Positions 14,722 to 22,585 of a DNA stretch of 26,960 nucleotides are shown piece by piece. Under the pieces are notes generated by a model. The model was not told the DNA's origin. It was given only the letters and a program-made list of their open reading frames with translations, and ran no database searches. Position 1 is the first letter of the stretch; the number at the start of each line of letters is the position of its first letter. Source of the DNA: CAYUZU01 sp964448675 (GTDB taxonomy: Bacteria > Planctomycetota > Phycisphaerae > UBA1845 > Fen-1342); assembly GCA_964448675.1 (NCBI GenBank), contig CAYUZU010000042.1, positions 1 through 26,960 on the forward strand. The letters run 5' to 3'. The position numbers were made by a program, and so were the translations under genes.

Positions 14722-16290
14722 GTGGCCCGTCGCCGACCGTTCGATCCGAGCCGTATCCGCAAGCCCGCCGACGCCGTGCCGGCCGACTCGGGCCGCACGA
14801 CGCTCAGCGTGCGCCAGGTCAACGAGCTGGTGCGCGGCGTGCTGGCAGCGCACGTACCGGCGACGCTGCACGTGGTGGGTGAGATCAGCCGGCCGACCCG
14901 GGCCGCCAGCGGACACCTGTACTTCACGCTCAAGGACGAGCACAGCGAGCTGCGCTGCATCCTGTGGCGCAGCAGTGCGGCCGGACTCAAGTTCGAGCCG
15001 GAGAACGGCCTCGAGGTCGTCGCCAGCGGCCAACTCGAGGTCTACACGCCGCGGGGGACGTACCAGCTTATCGCGCGCAAGCTCGCGCCGCGCGGCGTCG
15101 GGGCGCTGGAGATCGCCTTTCGGCAACTGAAGGCCCGACTCGAAGCCGAGGGGCTCTTCGCGGACGACCGCAAGCGGCCGCTGCCGACCATCCCCGAACG
15201 CGTCGCCGTCGTGACCAGCCCCACCGGGGCGGCCGTGCGCGATATCCTGCACACCTTGCGGCGGCGCTTCCCCGGCCTGCATGTGCTGCTGTTTCCCGTA
15301 CGCGTACAGGGGGACGGCGCCGCGGCGGAAATCGCGACCACCATCAAGCAGTTGAACCGACATGCCGCGGCGCTCGGGGGCATCGACGTGGCGATCGTCG
15401 GACGCGGCGGCGGCTCGCTGGAGGACCTCTGGGCGTTCAACGAGGAGGTGGTCGCGCGGGCGATTGCCGCCAGCCGGGTGCCCATCGTCAGTGCGGTCGG
15501 CCACGAGGTCGACGTGACCATCAGCGACCTTGTCGCCGACCTGCGGGCGCCGACGCCGACCGCCGCCGCCGAGCTGATCACGCCCACCGTCAGTGAACTG
15601 CTGGAGCGTCTCGATACTTGGACGGCGCGGGTGGGGCGCCTGGCGGCCCACGGCGTGCAACTCGGGCGGGCCGAGCTGAACACGCTCTTGGCGGCCGAGT
15701 GGCTGGCGCGGCCACTGGCGCGCTTGCGCGAGCGGGCCCAGTTGGTCGACGAAATGCAGCAGAGCCTGCGCCACGTCGCCAGCGGCTTGCTGCACGCGGC
15801 CCGTTTGCGCGTCGGGGCGGCCGAGCAGGCCCTGCTCCGGTTTCGCGCCGGGGCGCGTTTCGTGCAGGCTCAGCGTGACATCGAGCGCATCGAGCACCGC
15901 CTGGCGACGGCGTGGCAGCAACGGCGGCATGATGGCCAGCGGCGCGTGGCGCACGTGCTGGCGCGACTCGAGGGGGTTCATCCGCGGCGCGAGCTGCGAC
16001 GGCAGGCGGAACGCCTGCGGCGGTTGCCCGGCCGGCTGGCGGTGGCGGCACGCGTGATGCTCACGCATCGGCGGCGGCTGCTCGAGGCCCGGTGGCAGGT
16101 GGTCAAGGCGTGCGACCCGCGCGGGGTGCTGCGTCGCGGCTACAGCATCACGCGCCACGCGCAGACGCATAAGATCATCCGCAGCATCGACGAGATCCGC
16201 GACAAGGGCCGCATCATCACCGAGGTCGCCGACGGCAGCTTCCGCGCGACCACCGACGACCCGCGTCAGCCGGAGTTGTTTGACGAGTGA
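14722..16290 (+). CDS. xseA: Exodeoxyribonuclease VII large subunit
   Basis: A 522-aa catalytic subunit of exonuclease VII, which degrades single-stranded DNA from both ends. It has the N-terminal OB fold (about 26-125, with LSVRQVNELVRGVL and VVGEIS), the TSPTGAAVRDI segment (166-176), and the catalytic motifs GRGGGSLEDLWAFN (227-240) and GHEVDVTISDLVADLRAPTP (260-279). A long helical region follows (about 290-450), and the C-terminal segment has RGYSITR near 470. The length is slightly above the usual 400-460 aa. The GTG start at 14722 has a strong AGGAGA ribosome site 7 bases upstream. The small subunit gene xseB, often directly downstream, is not visible; the next gene is on the opposite strand. 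Confidence 0.97.
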   Translation: MARRRPFDPSRIRKPADAVPADSGRTTLSVRQVNELVRGVLAAHVPATLHVVGEISRPTRAASGHLYFTLKDEHSELRCILWRSSAAGLKFEPENGLEVVASGQLEVYTPRGTYQLIARKLAPRGVGALEIAFRQLKARLEAEGLFADDRKRPLPTIPERVAVVTSPTGAAVRDILHTLRRRFPGLHVLLFPVRVQGDGAAAEIATTIKQLNRHAAALGGIDVAIVGRGGGSLEDLWAFNEEVVARAIAASRVPIVSAVGHEVDVTISDLVADLRAPTPTAAAELITPTVSELLERLDTWTARVGRLAAHGVQLGRAELNTLLAAEWLARPLARLRERAQLVDEMQQSLRHVASGLLHAARLRVGAAEQALLRFRAGARFVQAQRDIERIEHRLATAWQQRRHDGQRRVAHVLARLEGVHPRRELRRQAERLRRLPGRLAVAARVMLTHRRRLLEARWQVVKACDPRGVLRRGYSITRHAQTHKIIRSIDEIRDKGRIITEVADGSFRATTDDPRQPELFDE

Positions 16291-16430
16291 TTCGCGTCAG
16301 GCACGGTGTGGTGACGACTCGACGCCATGTCGCCGTGGGGGAACAGGGTAGCGGTGTAGCGAGGCATCAAGGGTGCGCACGGCGGCGAGCGCGAACTGGG
16401 GCGCCCGTTGATCCTCTGCTGAATCACCGA

Positions 16431-16448
16431 TCGCTCTTCGCGATGACG
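16431..16448 (-). repeat. Degenerate copy of a dispersed GC-rich repeat
   Basis: Read on the minus strand, this 18-base core matches from memory the start of a common dispersed bacterial repeat, CGTCATTGCGAGGAGCGA, at 16 of 18 positions. It lies in the 175-bp gap where xseA and the ATP-grasp gene converge, a usual place for such extragenic repeats. Only one copy is seen in the window. The rest of this gap shows no gene. Confidence 0.4.
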
Positions 16449-16465
16449 AAATCCGCCCCGCGAAC

Positions 16466-17518
16466 TCACGCGAAGTCGGGAAAGTCCCGTAGCGGCGGAG
16501 CGATTTCGGGCTTGCAGTCGTCCCCCAGCGGCACGAAAACCGACCAGTCGTAGCGCAACATGCACAAACCGTGACGGAAGCCTGCGAACTCGATCTCCGG
16601 CGTTTGCCCGAGCAGTTCCTGCATCAGCCACGCAGGGAAGTCCGCCCCGGCTGCGATCGCCAGCGGCGCCCCGCCCCCGAAGCGCGGGTTGATCTCGATG
16701 AACCGGATCTGGCGCTGCGGCGTGACAATGCACTGCAGCGTGACGACACCACGTACCGATTGGCCGAGCGTTGTGACGAGTCGGCGGCCGGCCTCCATGA
16801 TGTCGAGGTCGCGGACCACGACGCCCTTGCAGACCTCGCCGGTGCGCACCTGCCAGCGGGCGCGGGGTACGACGCAGCGCGGCACACCGTCGAGCCCGAC
16901 GTAGACATCGAGTGTGTGCTCGACGCCGTCGGCGAATTCCTGCACAATCGGGTCGGGGACGTGCTGCAGGTAGTAATCGAGGTCCACCTCGTTCTCGATC
17001 TTGTGCACGCCGAGGCTCGCGCTGCCGGTGCGCGGCTTGATGAACAGCGGGAAACGCAGCGCTCCGCCGGTGTGCAGCGTCGCGGGCGTCCAGGTTTCGG
17101 GTGTGTCGATCTGGTGCTGCCGCAGGTGCTGGTAGGTGTTGGTCTTGTCGCGACAGATGCCGATCACGCCGGCGTCGGCGATGAGCGGGACACAGCCGGC
17201 CTGCGCCAGCTCGTCGCGGTGTTCGGCGATGAGGACGAGGTCGGTGTCGGTGACGGGGATCAGCGCGGTGACCTGCTCCCGGCGGATCGTGTCGAGCAGC
17301 GTCGGGATGTACTGCGAATCGCTGGCCCGGGGCGAGATGATCGGCACGTCGACGCACGCGAGCCCGGGCGCGGTTACATCGCTGTCCACCCCGATCAGGC
17401 GCAGCGATACGCCCAGCCGCCGGGCCGCCGCCCGAAACGCCTGCAACAGCTCGATCCGCCGCCCCACGCAGGTGAACAGCAAGGTGACCGACCCGAGATC
17501 CCGTGAACCGCCGCTCAT
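16466..17518 (-). CDS. ATP-grasp carboxylate-amine ligase family protein
   Basis: A 350-aa probable ATP-dependent ligase. The N-terminal Rossmann-like part starts with VTLLFTCVGRRIELLQAF (11-28) and contains ALIPVTDTDL (85-94), as in CarB-like and PylC-like ATP-grasp proteins. The ATP-grasp core begins at DKTNTYQHL (124-132). It includes the nucleotide-binding Lys of FIKPRTGSASLGV (159-171), the acidic QEFADGVEHTLDVYV strand (193-207), and the metal-binding motif FIEINPRFGGG (273-283). These enzymes join a carboxylate to an amine or similar nucleophile through an acyl phosphate; the substrate is unknown. The neighbours are a nuclease and an SH3 protein, which give no pathway hint. The ATG at 17518 is the only good start, though its ribosome site (GGGA, 11 bases away) is weak. 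It is divergent from the SH3 gene. Confidence 0.87.
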   Translation of the reverse strand: MSGGSRDLGSVTLLFTCVGRRIELLQAFRAAARRLGVSLRLIGVDSDVTAPGLACVDVPIISPRASDSQYIPTLLDTIRREQVTALIPVTDTDLVLIAEHRDELAQAGCVPLIADAGVIGICRDKTNTYQHLRQHQIDTPETWTPATLHTGGALRFPLFIKPRTGSASLGVHKIENEVDLDYYLQHVPDPIVQEFADGVEHTLDVYVGLDGVPRCVVPRARWQVRTGEVCKGVVVRDLDIMEAGRRLVTTLGQSVRGVVTLQCIVTPQRQIRFIEINPRFGGGAPLAIAAGADFPAWLMQELLGQTPEIEFAGFRHGLCMLRYDWSVFVPLGDDCKPEIAPPLRDFPDFA

Positions 17519-17568
17519 TCAGACTAATGTCCCTTGCCGCGAGCCCGGCGCCAAGCCCCCGGCGCACG

Positions 17569-17596
17569 ATTGTGCCCGGTGGCCGGTGTTTGACAC
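17569..17596 (-). promoter_or_regulatory. Weak sigma70-like promoter for the ATP-grasp gene
   Basis: On the minus strand GTGTCA (17596-17591) and CACAAT (17574-17569) are spaced by 16 bases, each four of six to consensus. It overlaps the plus-strand -35 element of the divergent SH3 gene, so the two promoters would compete or share regulation. Confidence 0.25.
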
Positions 17597-17618
17597 GTTT
17601 CGCACCGCCCGATAGCTT
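17590..17618 (+). promoter_or_regulatory. Sigma70-like promoter for the SH3 protein gene
   Basis: A consensus -35 TTGACA (17590-17595) and TAGCTT (17613-17618) are separated by 17 bases. The predicted start is near 17625, giving a leader of about 120 bases that contains the hairpin at 17661-17684. Confidence 0.45.
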
Positions 17619-17660
17619 GCTGGCAGCGCGACCCGCGTCGCGCGGCGCAGTATCACGCCC

Positions 17661-17684
17661 GGCGGTGCACGCCGGCGCACCGTC
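17661..17684 (+). repeat. Leader hairpin upstream of the SH3 protein gene
   Basis: Arms GGCGGTGC (17661-17668) and GCACCGTC (17677-17684) form an 8-bp stem with one G-U pair and an 8-base loop. It lies in the predicted 5' leader, about 60 bases before the ATG. It could be an mRNA stability element. No riboswitch class is recognised. Confidence 0.4.
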
Positions 17685-17743
17685 GGTGGCGTTCTGACTC
17701 GACGAGATTCGCACCGGCTCCTGGAGCCATCGGCAGGCATTCC

Positions 17744-19018
17744 ATGCAGCTTCTCACAAACGTGCTTCCGCGTCGTCGTCTGGCTTCCTACCGGACGCTG
17801 GCCCTGCTGGCGGGGCTCGGCGTTGCGGCTGGGGGGCCGGCGTGGGCGCAGTCACCGACCACGCAGTCCTCGCAGCAGGGCTACTGGCTGCGGGTCACCG
17901 CGGACAAGCTCAACGTCCGCTCGCGGCCGGACGGCAACAGCCTGATCGTCACCCGCGTGCCCCAGAACACCGTGCTGTGGGCTGCCGGCAGCGAGTTCGG
18001 CTGGCACAAGGTCGCGCCACCGGCCGGCTGTTTCGCCCTCGCGTCGGCCCAGTACATCCAGCGGACCGGCGACGATACGGGCGTGGTCAATGTGCAGACC
18101 CGGCTGCGGGTGCGCTTCGGCAGCACCGTGCGGGAGATCGACCCGTTGCGCAGCGAGGTCCAGACCTGGCTCGAGAATGGGCAGCGCGTCCGGATCCTCG
18201 GTGAATACAACGACGACTGGCTCAAGGTTGCGCCGCCGGAGGACGCGTACGTCTACGTTTCCGGCGATCATGTCGATCGCATCAGCTCGGCGGTCGCCGA
18301 GCGCCTGCGCGCCAAGCGGGGCACTACGACGCAGCCCGCCGAGGTGTCGGCCGCGACCACCCGAGCCGCGGCGACAACGCAGCCGGCGGTGGCCACGACG
18401 CAGCCTACCGAGAACCCGTATCTCCGCGGCGCGTGGGGCCAGCGGCTATTGGTGGTCGAGGCGGACATCAAGACCGAAGGCGAGCGGGATCCGCTCGAAC
18501 GGGACTGGCCGCCGCTGATCGAGCGGCTCGAGCCCATTGCGGAGCAGATTGCCGAGCCGGTGGCGGCGCGGATTGCCCGGGCGTGGATCGTGGATCTGCA
18601 GAAGCGGGTGACCTTCCAGGAGGCGGCGCGAATCGCGAACGAGCTGCGCGCGGAGGGTGAGCGGGAGCGGGTGCAGTACGCCAAGGAGCTCGAGCGGATC
18701 GAGCGGCTGCGGAAGCTGGCGGCCACGCGGCCGGCGTTCGTCGCGCGGGGCCTGCTGCTCGAGAGCGACACCATCGATCAGCGCCAGGGACAACACTGGT
18801 ACAAGCTCCAGAATCCCTTCACCAACCGGATTGAAGCCTATCTCGTCATGGATCCCGAGGCCGGGATCGACGCGGCTCCGCTGATCGGAAAATACGTCGG
18901 GGTGCGTGGGGTGCGGCGTTTCGCCGGGGACGTGGGGGCGGATGTTGTAATGGCCAACGAGGTGGTGGTGTTGCGTCGCGAATTGTCGAAGCCGCGACCG
19001 ACTCGCCGCGAGCCCTGA
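17744..19018 (+). CDS. Exported double SH3-domain protein
   Basis: A 424-aa envelope protein. A signal peptide with Arg-rich start (residues 10-12) and hydrophobic core (about 18-32) ends with likely cleavage after AWA (35). Two bacterial SH3 repeats follow. The first is at about 48-106, with LNVRSRPDGNS, VPQNTVLWAAG and WHKVAPP. The second is at about 115-180, with LRVRFGSTV, LENGQRVRILGEYNDDWLKVAPP and YVSGDHV. The parallel WHKVAPP/WLKVAPP shows they are diverged copies. A linker with three Thr-Thr-Gln-Pro units (about 195-223) comes next, then a charged helical segment (about 240-325), then a beta-rich tail. Such SH3 domains usually bind peptidoglycan, so I infer a periplasmic cell-wall-associated role. 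No enzyme motif is seen. The start is set by the signal peptide; the ribosome site (GGCAGG) is moderate. The 62-aa lipoprotein gene begins 54 bases after the stop. Confidence 0.87.
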   Translation: MQLLTNVLPRRRLASYRTLALLAGLGVAAGGPAWAQSPTTQSSQQGYWLRVTADKLNVRSRPDGNSLIVTRVPQNTVLWAAGSEFGWHKVAPPAGCFALASAQYIQRTGDDTGVVNVQTRLRVRFGSTVREIDPLRSEVQTWLENGQRVRILGEYNDDWLKVAPPEDAYVYVSGDHVDRISSAVAERLRAKRGTTTQPAEVSAATTRAAATTQPAVATTQPTENPYLRGAWGQRLLVVEADIKTEGERDPLERDWPPLIERLEPIAEQIAEPVAARIARAWIVDLQKRVTFQEAARIANELRAEGERERVQYAKELERIERLRKLAATRPAFVARGLLLESDTIDQRQGQHWYKLQNPFTNRIEAYLVMDPEAGIDAAPLIGKYVGVRGVRRFAGDVGADVVMANEVVVLRRELSKPRPTRREP

Positions 19019-19072
19019 CCCGTGGTAAACTCCCACCGTTTCATTCAGTTTCACAGACGGAAGGATGCTGTC

Positions 19073-19261
19073 ATGAAGAATTGGTCCTGGCGCGTACGGT
19101 ATGCGAGCCTGCTGTTGGCATCTGGCACCCTGTTTGCGTTCAACGGCTGCGGTCTGAGTGATCGGCAGCTCACCACCGTGTGGCAGTCCGTGCTCAGCAC
19201 AGCCTTGAACAGCATCGTCACCAACGCCATTACCGCCGCAGCCGGCAACGCCGGCGCCTAG
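19073..19261 (+). CDS. Small lipoprotein (62 aa), unknown function
   Basis: A 62-residue protein with a basic start (MKNWSWRVRY), a hydrophobic core, and a probable lipobox FNGC with lipidated Cys26. Only 36 residues would remain, starting CGLSDRQL and rich in Thr, Asn and Ala. The ATG at 19073 follows GGAAGG (19059-19064) with 8-base spacing, which favours it over the longer frame from 19022. It is followed directly by a hairpin, then by a larger lipoprotein gene. Phe at -3 of the lipobox is less usual, so lipidation is likely rather than certain. The function is not recognised. Confidence 0.7.
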   Translation: MKNWSWRVRYASLLLASGTLFAFNGCGLSDRQLTTVWQSVLSTALNSIVTNAITAAAGNAGA

Positions 19262-19291
19262 ACGCCGCTCGAACGCGGTCGAAAGCGGCGT
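19262..19291 (+). terminator. Hairpin immediately after the small lipoprotein stop
   Basis: Arms ACGCCGCT (19262-19269) and AGCGGCGT (19284-19291) are a perfect 8-bp inverted repeat starting at the base after the stop codon, with a 14-base loop that itself contains TCGA repeats. No T-tract follows. It is probably an attenuator or mRNA 3'-end stabiliser between two co-directional lipoprotein genes. Confidence 0.5.
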
Positions 19292-19335
19292 AATGTCCTC
19301 CGGCCGCGGCCCGGCACCGGGAGGAGTCTCTGTCC

Positions 19336-20403
19336 ATGCGCACCCGCACCATTGCCACCCTGGTTCTGCTCGCTTCTCTTGGCGCCATGCTCGGTTGCGG
19401 CGGGAAGACGGTCTATGTCACGCGCTACCCGGACTGGCCCTATCAGCACTACGAGCGGGTGGCGGTCGTGCCGGGGCGGCCGGCGACGCCGGAAGCTGCC
19501 CGGGATGCCCATTACCTTGCTGATCAGTTGACGAATCTGCTGCGCCAGAACGGCAGCTTCGAGGTGCTCAGCCGCAGTGAGCTCGCGGAGATCACCGCCG
19601 AGCAGGACCTGTCGAAGCTGGCGGACGCGATCGATGAGGGGACGGCGCTGCCGGCCGGCCGGATCAAGGCGGCCCAGGCCCTGGTGGTGCCGCGCATCAC
19701 GCGCTACGAGCTGATCCGCGATCAGCAGAGCGAGCGCGTGCCGCGTTATCGTCTCGACCGCAAGGGGCGCGTGATTCTCGACCGCAAGGGCAAGCCGATT
19801 ATCGACGGTTACGATACGGTTATCACCTATCGCCACGCGGCTGAGGTCGAAGGCAGCGTGCGGGTGGTTGACGCCGCCACGAGCAAGGTGCTCACCAGCC
19901 ACGCGTCGCCGCCGCTGGTGGCCCGCAAGGTGCGGCGCAACCGTCCGCCGAGCGAGACGCCCGAGCAACTGGCGGCGGACGCCGTGCGCGAGCTGGCCAC
20001 ATCGTTTTATGTGAATATCGCGCCGGTGCAGATCGAGGTGAAGGTCGACAAGGACATGCTGATCGTGGCCACGGACTACTTCGACGGCAGGTACGAAGAG
20101 GCCAAGAGGATCTCACCGCGGCGCGAGGACTTCATGGTCGTGGTCCGCGACCTGCCGGTAGAGTGCCAGCGCAATGCCTTTCGGATCGCCGTCGCTCCCG
20201 AGGAAGGGCGCCAGAACCTGTTCGAAGAGGAGTTCGTCTGGACGGCGGGCGTCGGGCCGGAAGGGCTGGTCTTCCGGGTGCCGGTGGCCCCGCTGGCGGC
20301 GACGCAGGCGCAGAAGTTCGTCGCCAAGCTGTACAGTGCCGGCGATCCCGAGCCGAAACTGGAGCGGAGTTTCGAGCTTGATGTCGAGGAACGCGACGAC
20401 TGA
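19336..20403 (+). CDS. CsgG/LpoB-like outer envelope lipoprotein
   Basis: A 355-aa lipoprotein with signal MRTRTIATLVLLASLGAMLG and lipidated Cys21 (lipobox MLGC). Residues 38-125 (YERVAVVPG..., ADQLTNLLRQNGSFEVLSRSEL, then ALVVPRITRYE) follow the pattern of the CsgG/LpoB group. In that group a small domain sits on the outer membrane or activates cell-wall synthases. Inside there is a short repeat, LDRKGRV followed by LDRKGKP (about 140-155), mirrored by a 14-base DNA direct repeat at 19753-19766 and 19777-19790. The C-terminal half is beta-rich and of unknown type. ATG at 19336 follows GAGGAG (19321-19326). It sits after an SH3 protein and another lipoprotein, which supports an envelope role. 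The CsgG/LpoB link is by pattern only and should be read as tentative. Confidence 0.75.
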   Translation: MRTRTIATLVLLASLGAMLGCGGKTVYVTRYPDWPYQHYERVAVVPGRPATPEAARDAHYLADQLTNLLRQNGSFEVLSRSELAEITAEQDLSKLADAIDEGTALPAGRIKAAQALVVPRITRYELIRDQQSERVPRYRLDRKGRVILDRKGKPIIDGYDTVITYRHAAEVEGSVRVVDAATSKVLTSHASPPLVARKVRRNRPPSETPEQLAADAVRELATSFYVNIAPVQIEVKVDKDMLIVATDYFDGRYEEAKRISPRREDFMVVVRDLPVECQRNAFRIAVAPEEGRQNLFEEEFVWTAGVGPEGLVFRVPVAPLAATQAQKFVAKLYSAGDPEPKLERSFELDVEERDD

Positions 20404-20444
20404 GCCACGACAGGCAACCGGCCGCCGCGTGGTCCGCTGGGGCG

Positions 20445-20612
20445 ATGGCAGAGAAGAAGACACACAGTTGCGAGAAATGCCGTTGGCGCAGCTACGCCGA
20501 ACGCCGACCCGAGACCATTCTCGCGCGGCTCTGGCGCTGGCACACGCGCTGGTGCCCGGGGTGGAAAGCCTACGTGCGCTCGCGTGAGGAAGAGGCTAAA
20601 CCCGAGCGCTGA
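20445..20612 (+). CDS. 55-aa conserved Cys/His protein, unknown function
   Basis: A short reading frame that begins MAEKKTHSCEKCRWRSYAER, runs on through ARLWRWHTRWCPGWKAYVRS, and ends with a Glu/Lys tail. Residues Cys9, Cys12, His33 and Cys37 give a CxxC-X20-HxxxC arrangement that could bind one zinc ion. The Trp-rich core LWRWHxxWCPGWKAY matches, from memory, a small uncharacterised protein found in unrelated bacteria. This conservation, together with a composition unlike GC noise, makes it a credible gene despite its size. It lies 41 bases after the CsgG-like gene on the same strand. Its last 17 bases overlap the end of ribD on the other strand. The ribosome site is weak (GGGG), so it may rely on readthrough from upstream. 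No function is assigned. Confidence 0.75.
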   Translation: MAEKKTHSCEKCRWRSYAERRPETILARLWRWHTRWCPGWKAYVRSREEEAKPER

Positions 20613-21702
20613 TGAACTGGCCGTTGCCGAGTGCCCGCGGTTTGGTGCCGGTCGGCAGGTGCCAGGCGTTGGCCACCGTTGCGGCCCCCTGGGCATCGAG
20701 TGGGCCGGTTGCGTTCTCGCCGCCGATCAACAGGGGCGCGACGTAGACGTGAAACTCGTCGGCCAGCTTCTGATCGAAGAACCGCCCCAGCACGCGCCCA
20801 CCCCCCTCGACCAGCACGTTCGTCATCTCGCGCCGGCCGAGCTGTGCCAGCACCGCCGGCAGCGAAAGCCCCCAACGTGTCGTTGGCACGCGCTGGATGA
20901 CACAACCGGCAGCTTCCAGCGGGCGCACGCGCCGCTGCTGCACGCGCTGGCCGCAGAAGATCCACGTCGGCACCTCGCGGGCGGTCTGTACCAGGCTGCA
21001 CGTGGGCGGCGTGCGCAGGCGCGTGTCGAGCACGATGCGCGTCGCGACGCGTCGCGGCCGCTCAATCCGGCAGGTCAACGCCGGATCGTCACGCAGCACC
21101 GTTCCCACGCCGACGATGATGGCATCCATTCGGCCGCGGGTCTTGTGGGCGTGGGCGCGGCAGGTTTCATCACTGATCCACTTGGAATCGCCCGTGTGCG
21201 TGGCGATCTTGCCATCGAGGCTCTGGGCCCACTTCAGAATCACCCACGGCCGCCGCCGCGTGACCAGCTTGGCGAAAGGGGCGTTGACCGCGCGGGCCGC
21301 GCTCGCGCAGACACCCACCGTCACCTCGATCCCCGCCGCGCGCAGCTGCGCGAAGCCCTTGTCCTGTACATCAGGATTGGGGTCGGCCAGCGGCGCGACG
21401 ACCCGCGCCACGCCCGCCGCGATCAACGCATCGGTGCACGGCGGCGTCTTGCCGTGATGACAACAGGGCTCGAGCGTGACGTACACGGTCGCGTCGCGCG
21501 GCGACGACGTGCACCGCTGCAGCGCGTCGATCTCGGCATGCGCCGCGCCGAAGCGCCGATGATAGCCCTCGCCGATGACCCGGCCCGCATGCACGATCAC
21601 ACAGCCGACCATGGGGTTTGGCTCGACCCGCCCCTGGCCGCGGAGGGCCAGTTGCAGGGCCCGCCGCATGTGGCGCTCGTCATCGGACCCCCGCGCGGTC
21701 AT
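20596..21702 (-). CDS. ribD: Riboflavin biosynthesis deaminase/reductase
   Basis: A 368-aa bifunctional enzyme for two early steps of riboflavin synthesis: deamination of the diaminopyrimidine made from GTP, then NADPH-dependent reduction of its ribosyl group. The deaminase half carries the zinc ligands in HAEIDAL (His55) and LEPCCHHGKTPPCTDAL (Cys80, Cys89) and the usual EPNPMVGCVIV (27-37). The reductase half starts near residue 152 with RPWVILKWAQSLDGKIA. It includes DSKWIS, DAIIVGVGTVLRDDPALT and VLVEGGGRVLG. The length fits the E. coli enzyme. Its ATG overlaps the stop of the upstream lipoprotein gene as ATGA, so the two are translationally coupled. No other rib genes are in the window. 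Its 3' end overlaps the small Cys/His gene by 17 bases. Confidence 0.96.
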   Translation of the reverse strand: MTARGSDDERHMRRALQLALRGQGRVEPNPMVGCVIVHAGRVIGEGYHRRFGAAHAEIDALQRCTSSPRDATVYVTLEPCCHHGKTPPCTDALIAAGVARVVAPLADPNPDVQDKGFAQLRAAGIEVTVGVCASAARAVNAPFAKLVTRRRPWVILKWAQSLDGKIATHTGDSKWISDETCRAHAHKTRGRMDAIIVGVGTVLRDDPALTCRIERPRRVATRIVLDTRLRTPPTCSLVQTAREVPTWIFCGQRVQQRRVRPLEAAGCVIQRVPTTRWGLSLPAVLAQLGRREMTNVLVEGGGRVLGRFFDQKLADEFHVYVAPLLIGGENATGPLDAQGAATVANAWHLPTGTKPRALGNGQFISARV

Positions 21703-22577
21703 AGCTCTCGCGCGTCCTCCGTGTCCTGCTTGCCGGAGGGCGATTCCGCGACATCGCCGCGCTCGGCCTCGAAGCGGAAGTCCTCGTCGGTCAGCGTCAC
21801 ATCGGGATCGAGATCCAGGTAGAAGTACGCCGCATCGATGTCACCGTTGGGCAGCTTCAGCACGGTGCCGGCCGGGAGGTCGGTCTTCACGTTGATGTAG
21901 AGCTCCTGGATGGGCACCGGGTAGCGGCTGGCCGGGTACTCCAGGTGGACGTGGTGCACCGTCGGCCCGTCCCCGTGCAGCCGCACCGGCTCTTCATATG
22001 CCACGATCACGTCGTCGCCCGCGTCCTCGACCGAAGCGAGCGTCCGCTCCATCATCCGCTCGAGGCCGAAGTCCGTTACCGCCCGTTTCGACTCGCCCCA
22101 CTTCACGGGGGTCTGGATGTCCACGACGTTGACATGCGGCGGCGGCTTCAGCGGTGGCGTCCACCAGCGCGTGATGAAGCGCAGCTTGTCGTCGTGCTTG
22201 CCGCGCACATACACCGTCTCATCGTACTTGAGGTTTTCGTCGGTGCACTTCATCCGTACGCTGAACGGCTCGCGCCGATACCAGCATTTGAACGTCTCCG
22301 GCCCGTGCATCTGTCGGAACAGGCCGCGCCGCTCGTGCCGCGTGAAGGTGAGCGTGTACTGGTCCAGGTCGCGGCAGTTCTCCGCCACCTCGCGCAGGTA
22401 CGCCACCGGGGCACGCCGGATCTGCTCGATGCGGTCTTCGAGCTCCGCCGGCACGACATCGGTGACCGGGCCACGTTGCGGCTCGATCTCGGCCGTGCTC
22501 GTGGCACACCCCGTCAACCAGATCGCCAAGGGCAGCAGCATGCCGCCAATCGCTTGCATTCTGTTGCTAAGTGTCAA
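21699..22577 (-). CDS. DUF1571-like lipoprotein, TTG start
   Basis: A 292-aa exported lipoprotein. With the TTG at 22577 as start the protein begins MTLSNRMQAIGG, has a hydrophobic core, and a lipobox LTGC with lipidated Cys24. The body contains YTLTFTRHERRGLFR, FKCWYRREPFSVRMK and VYVRGKHDDKLRF. This order resembles the DUF1571 family, common in planctomycetes and of unknown function, with a beta-rich fold like that of LolA/LppX-type lipid carriers. The TTG is chosen because AAAGGAG lies 8 bases upstream; the ATG at 22559 has no ribosome site at normal distance. A -10-like TATACA (22681-22676) upstream is weak. It is coupled to ribD by a 4-base overlap, an odd pairing of an envelope protein with a vitamin gene. 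Confidence 0.8.
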   Translation of the reverse strand: MTLSNRMQAIGGMLLPLAIWLTGCATSTAEIEPQRGPVTDVVPAELEDRIEQIRRAPVAYLREVAENCRDLDQYTLTFTRHERRGLFRQMHGPETFKCWYRREPFSVRMKCTDENLKYDETVYVRGKHDDKLRFITRWWTPPLKPPPHVNVVDIQTPVKWGESKRAVTDFGLERMMERTLASVEDAGDDVIVAYEEPVRLHGDGPTVHHVHLEYPASRYPVPIQELYINVKTDLPAGTVLKLPNGDIDAAYFYLDLDPDVTLTDEDFRFEAERGDVAESPSGKQDTEDAREL

Positions 22578-22585
22578 GTATTTCG

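Noticed and set aside
16287..16553. Possible xseB directly after xseA
   Set aside because: The 88-residue frame is Arg/Ser/Gly-rich, lacks the helical small-subunit pattern, and runs into the ATP-grasp gene on the other strand.
22572..22577. TTGACA on the minus strand as a -35 element
   Set aside because: No -10-like hexamer lies 15-19 bases downstream; the bases are better explained as the TTG start codon and next codon.
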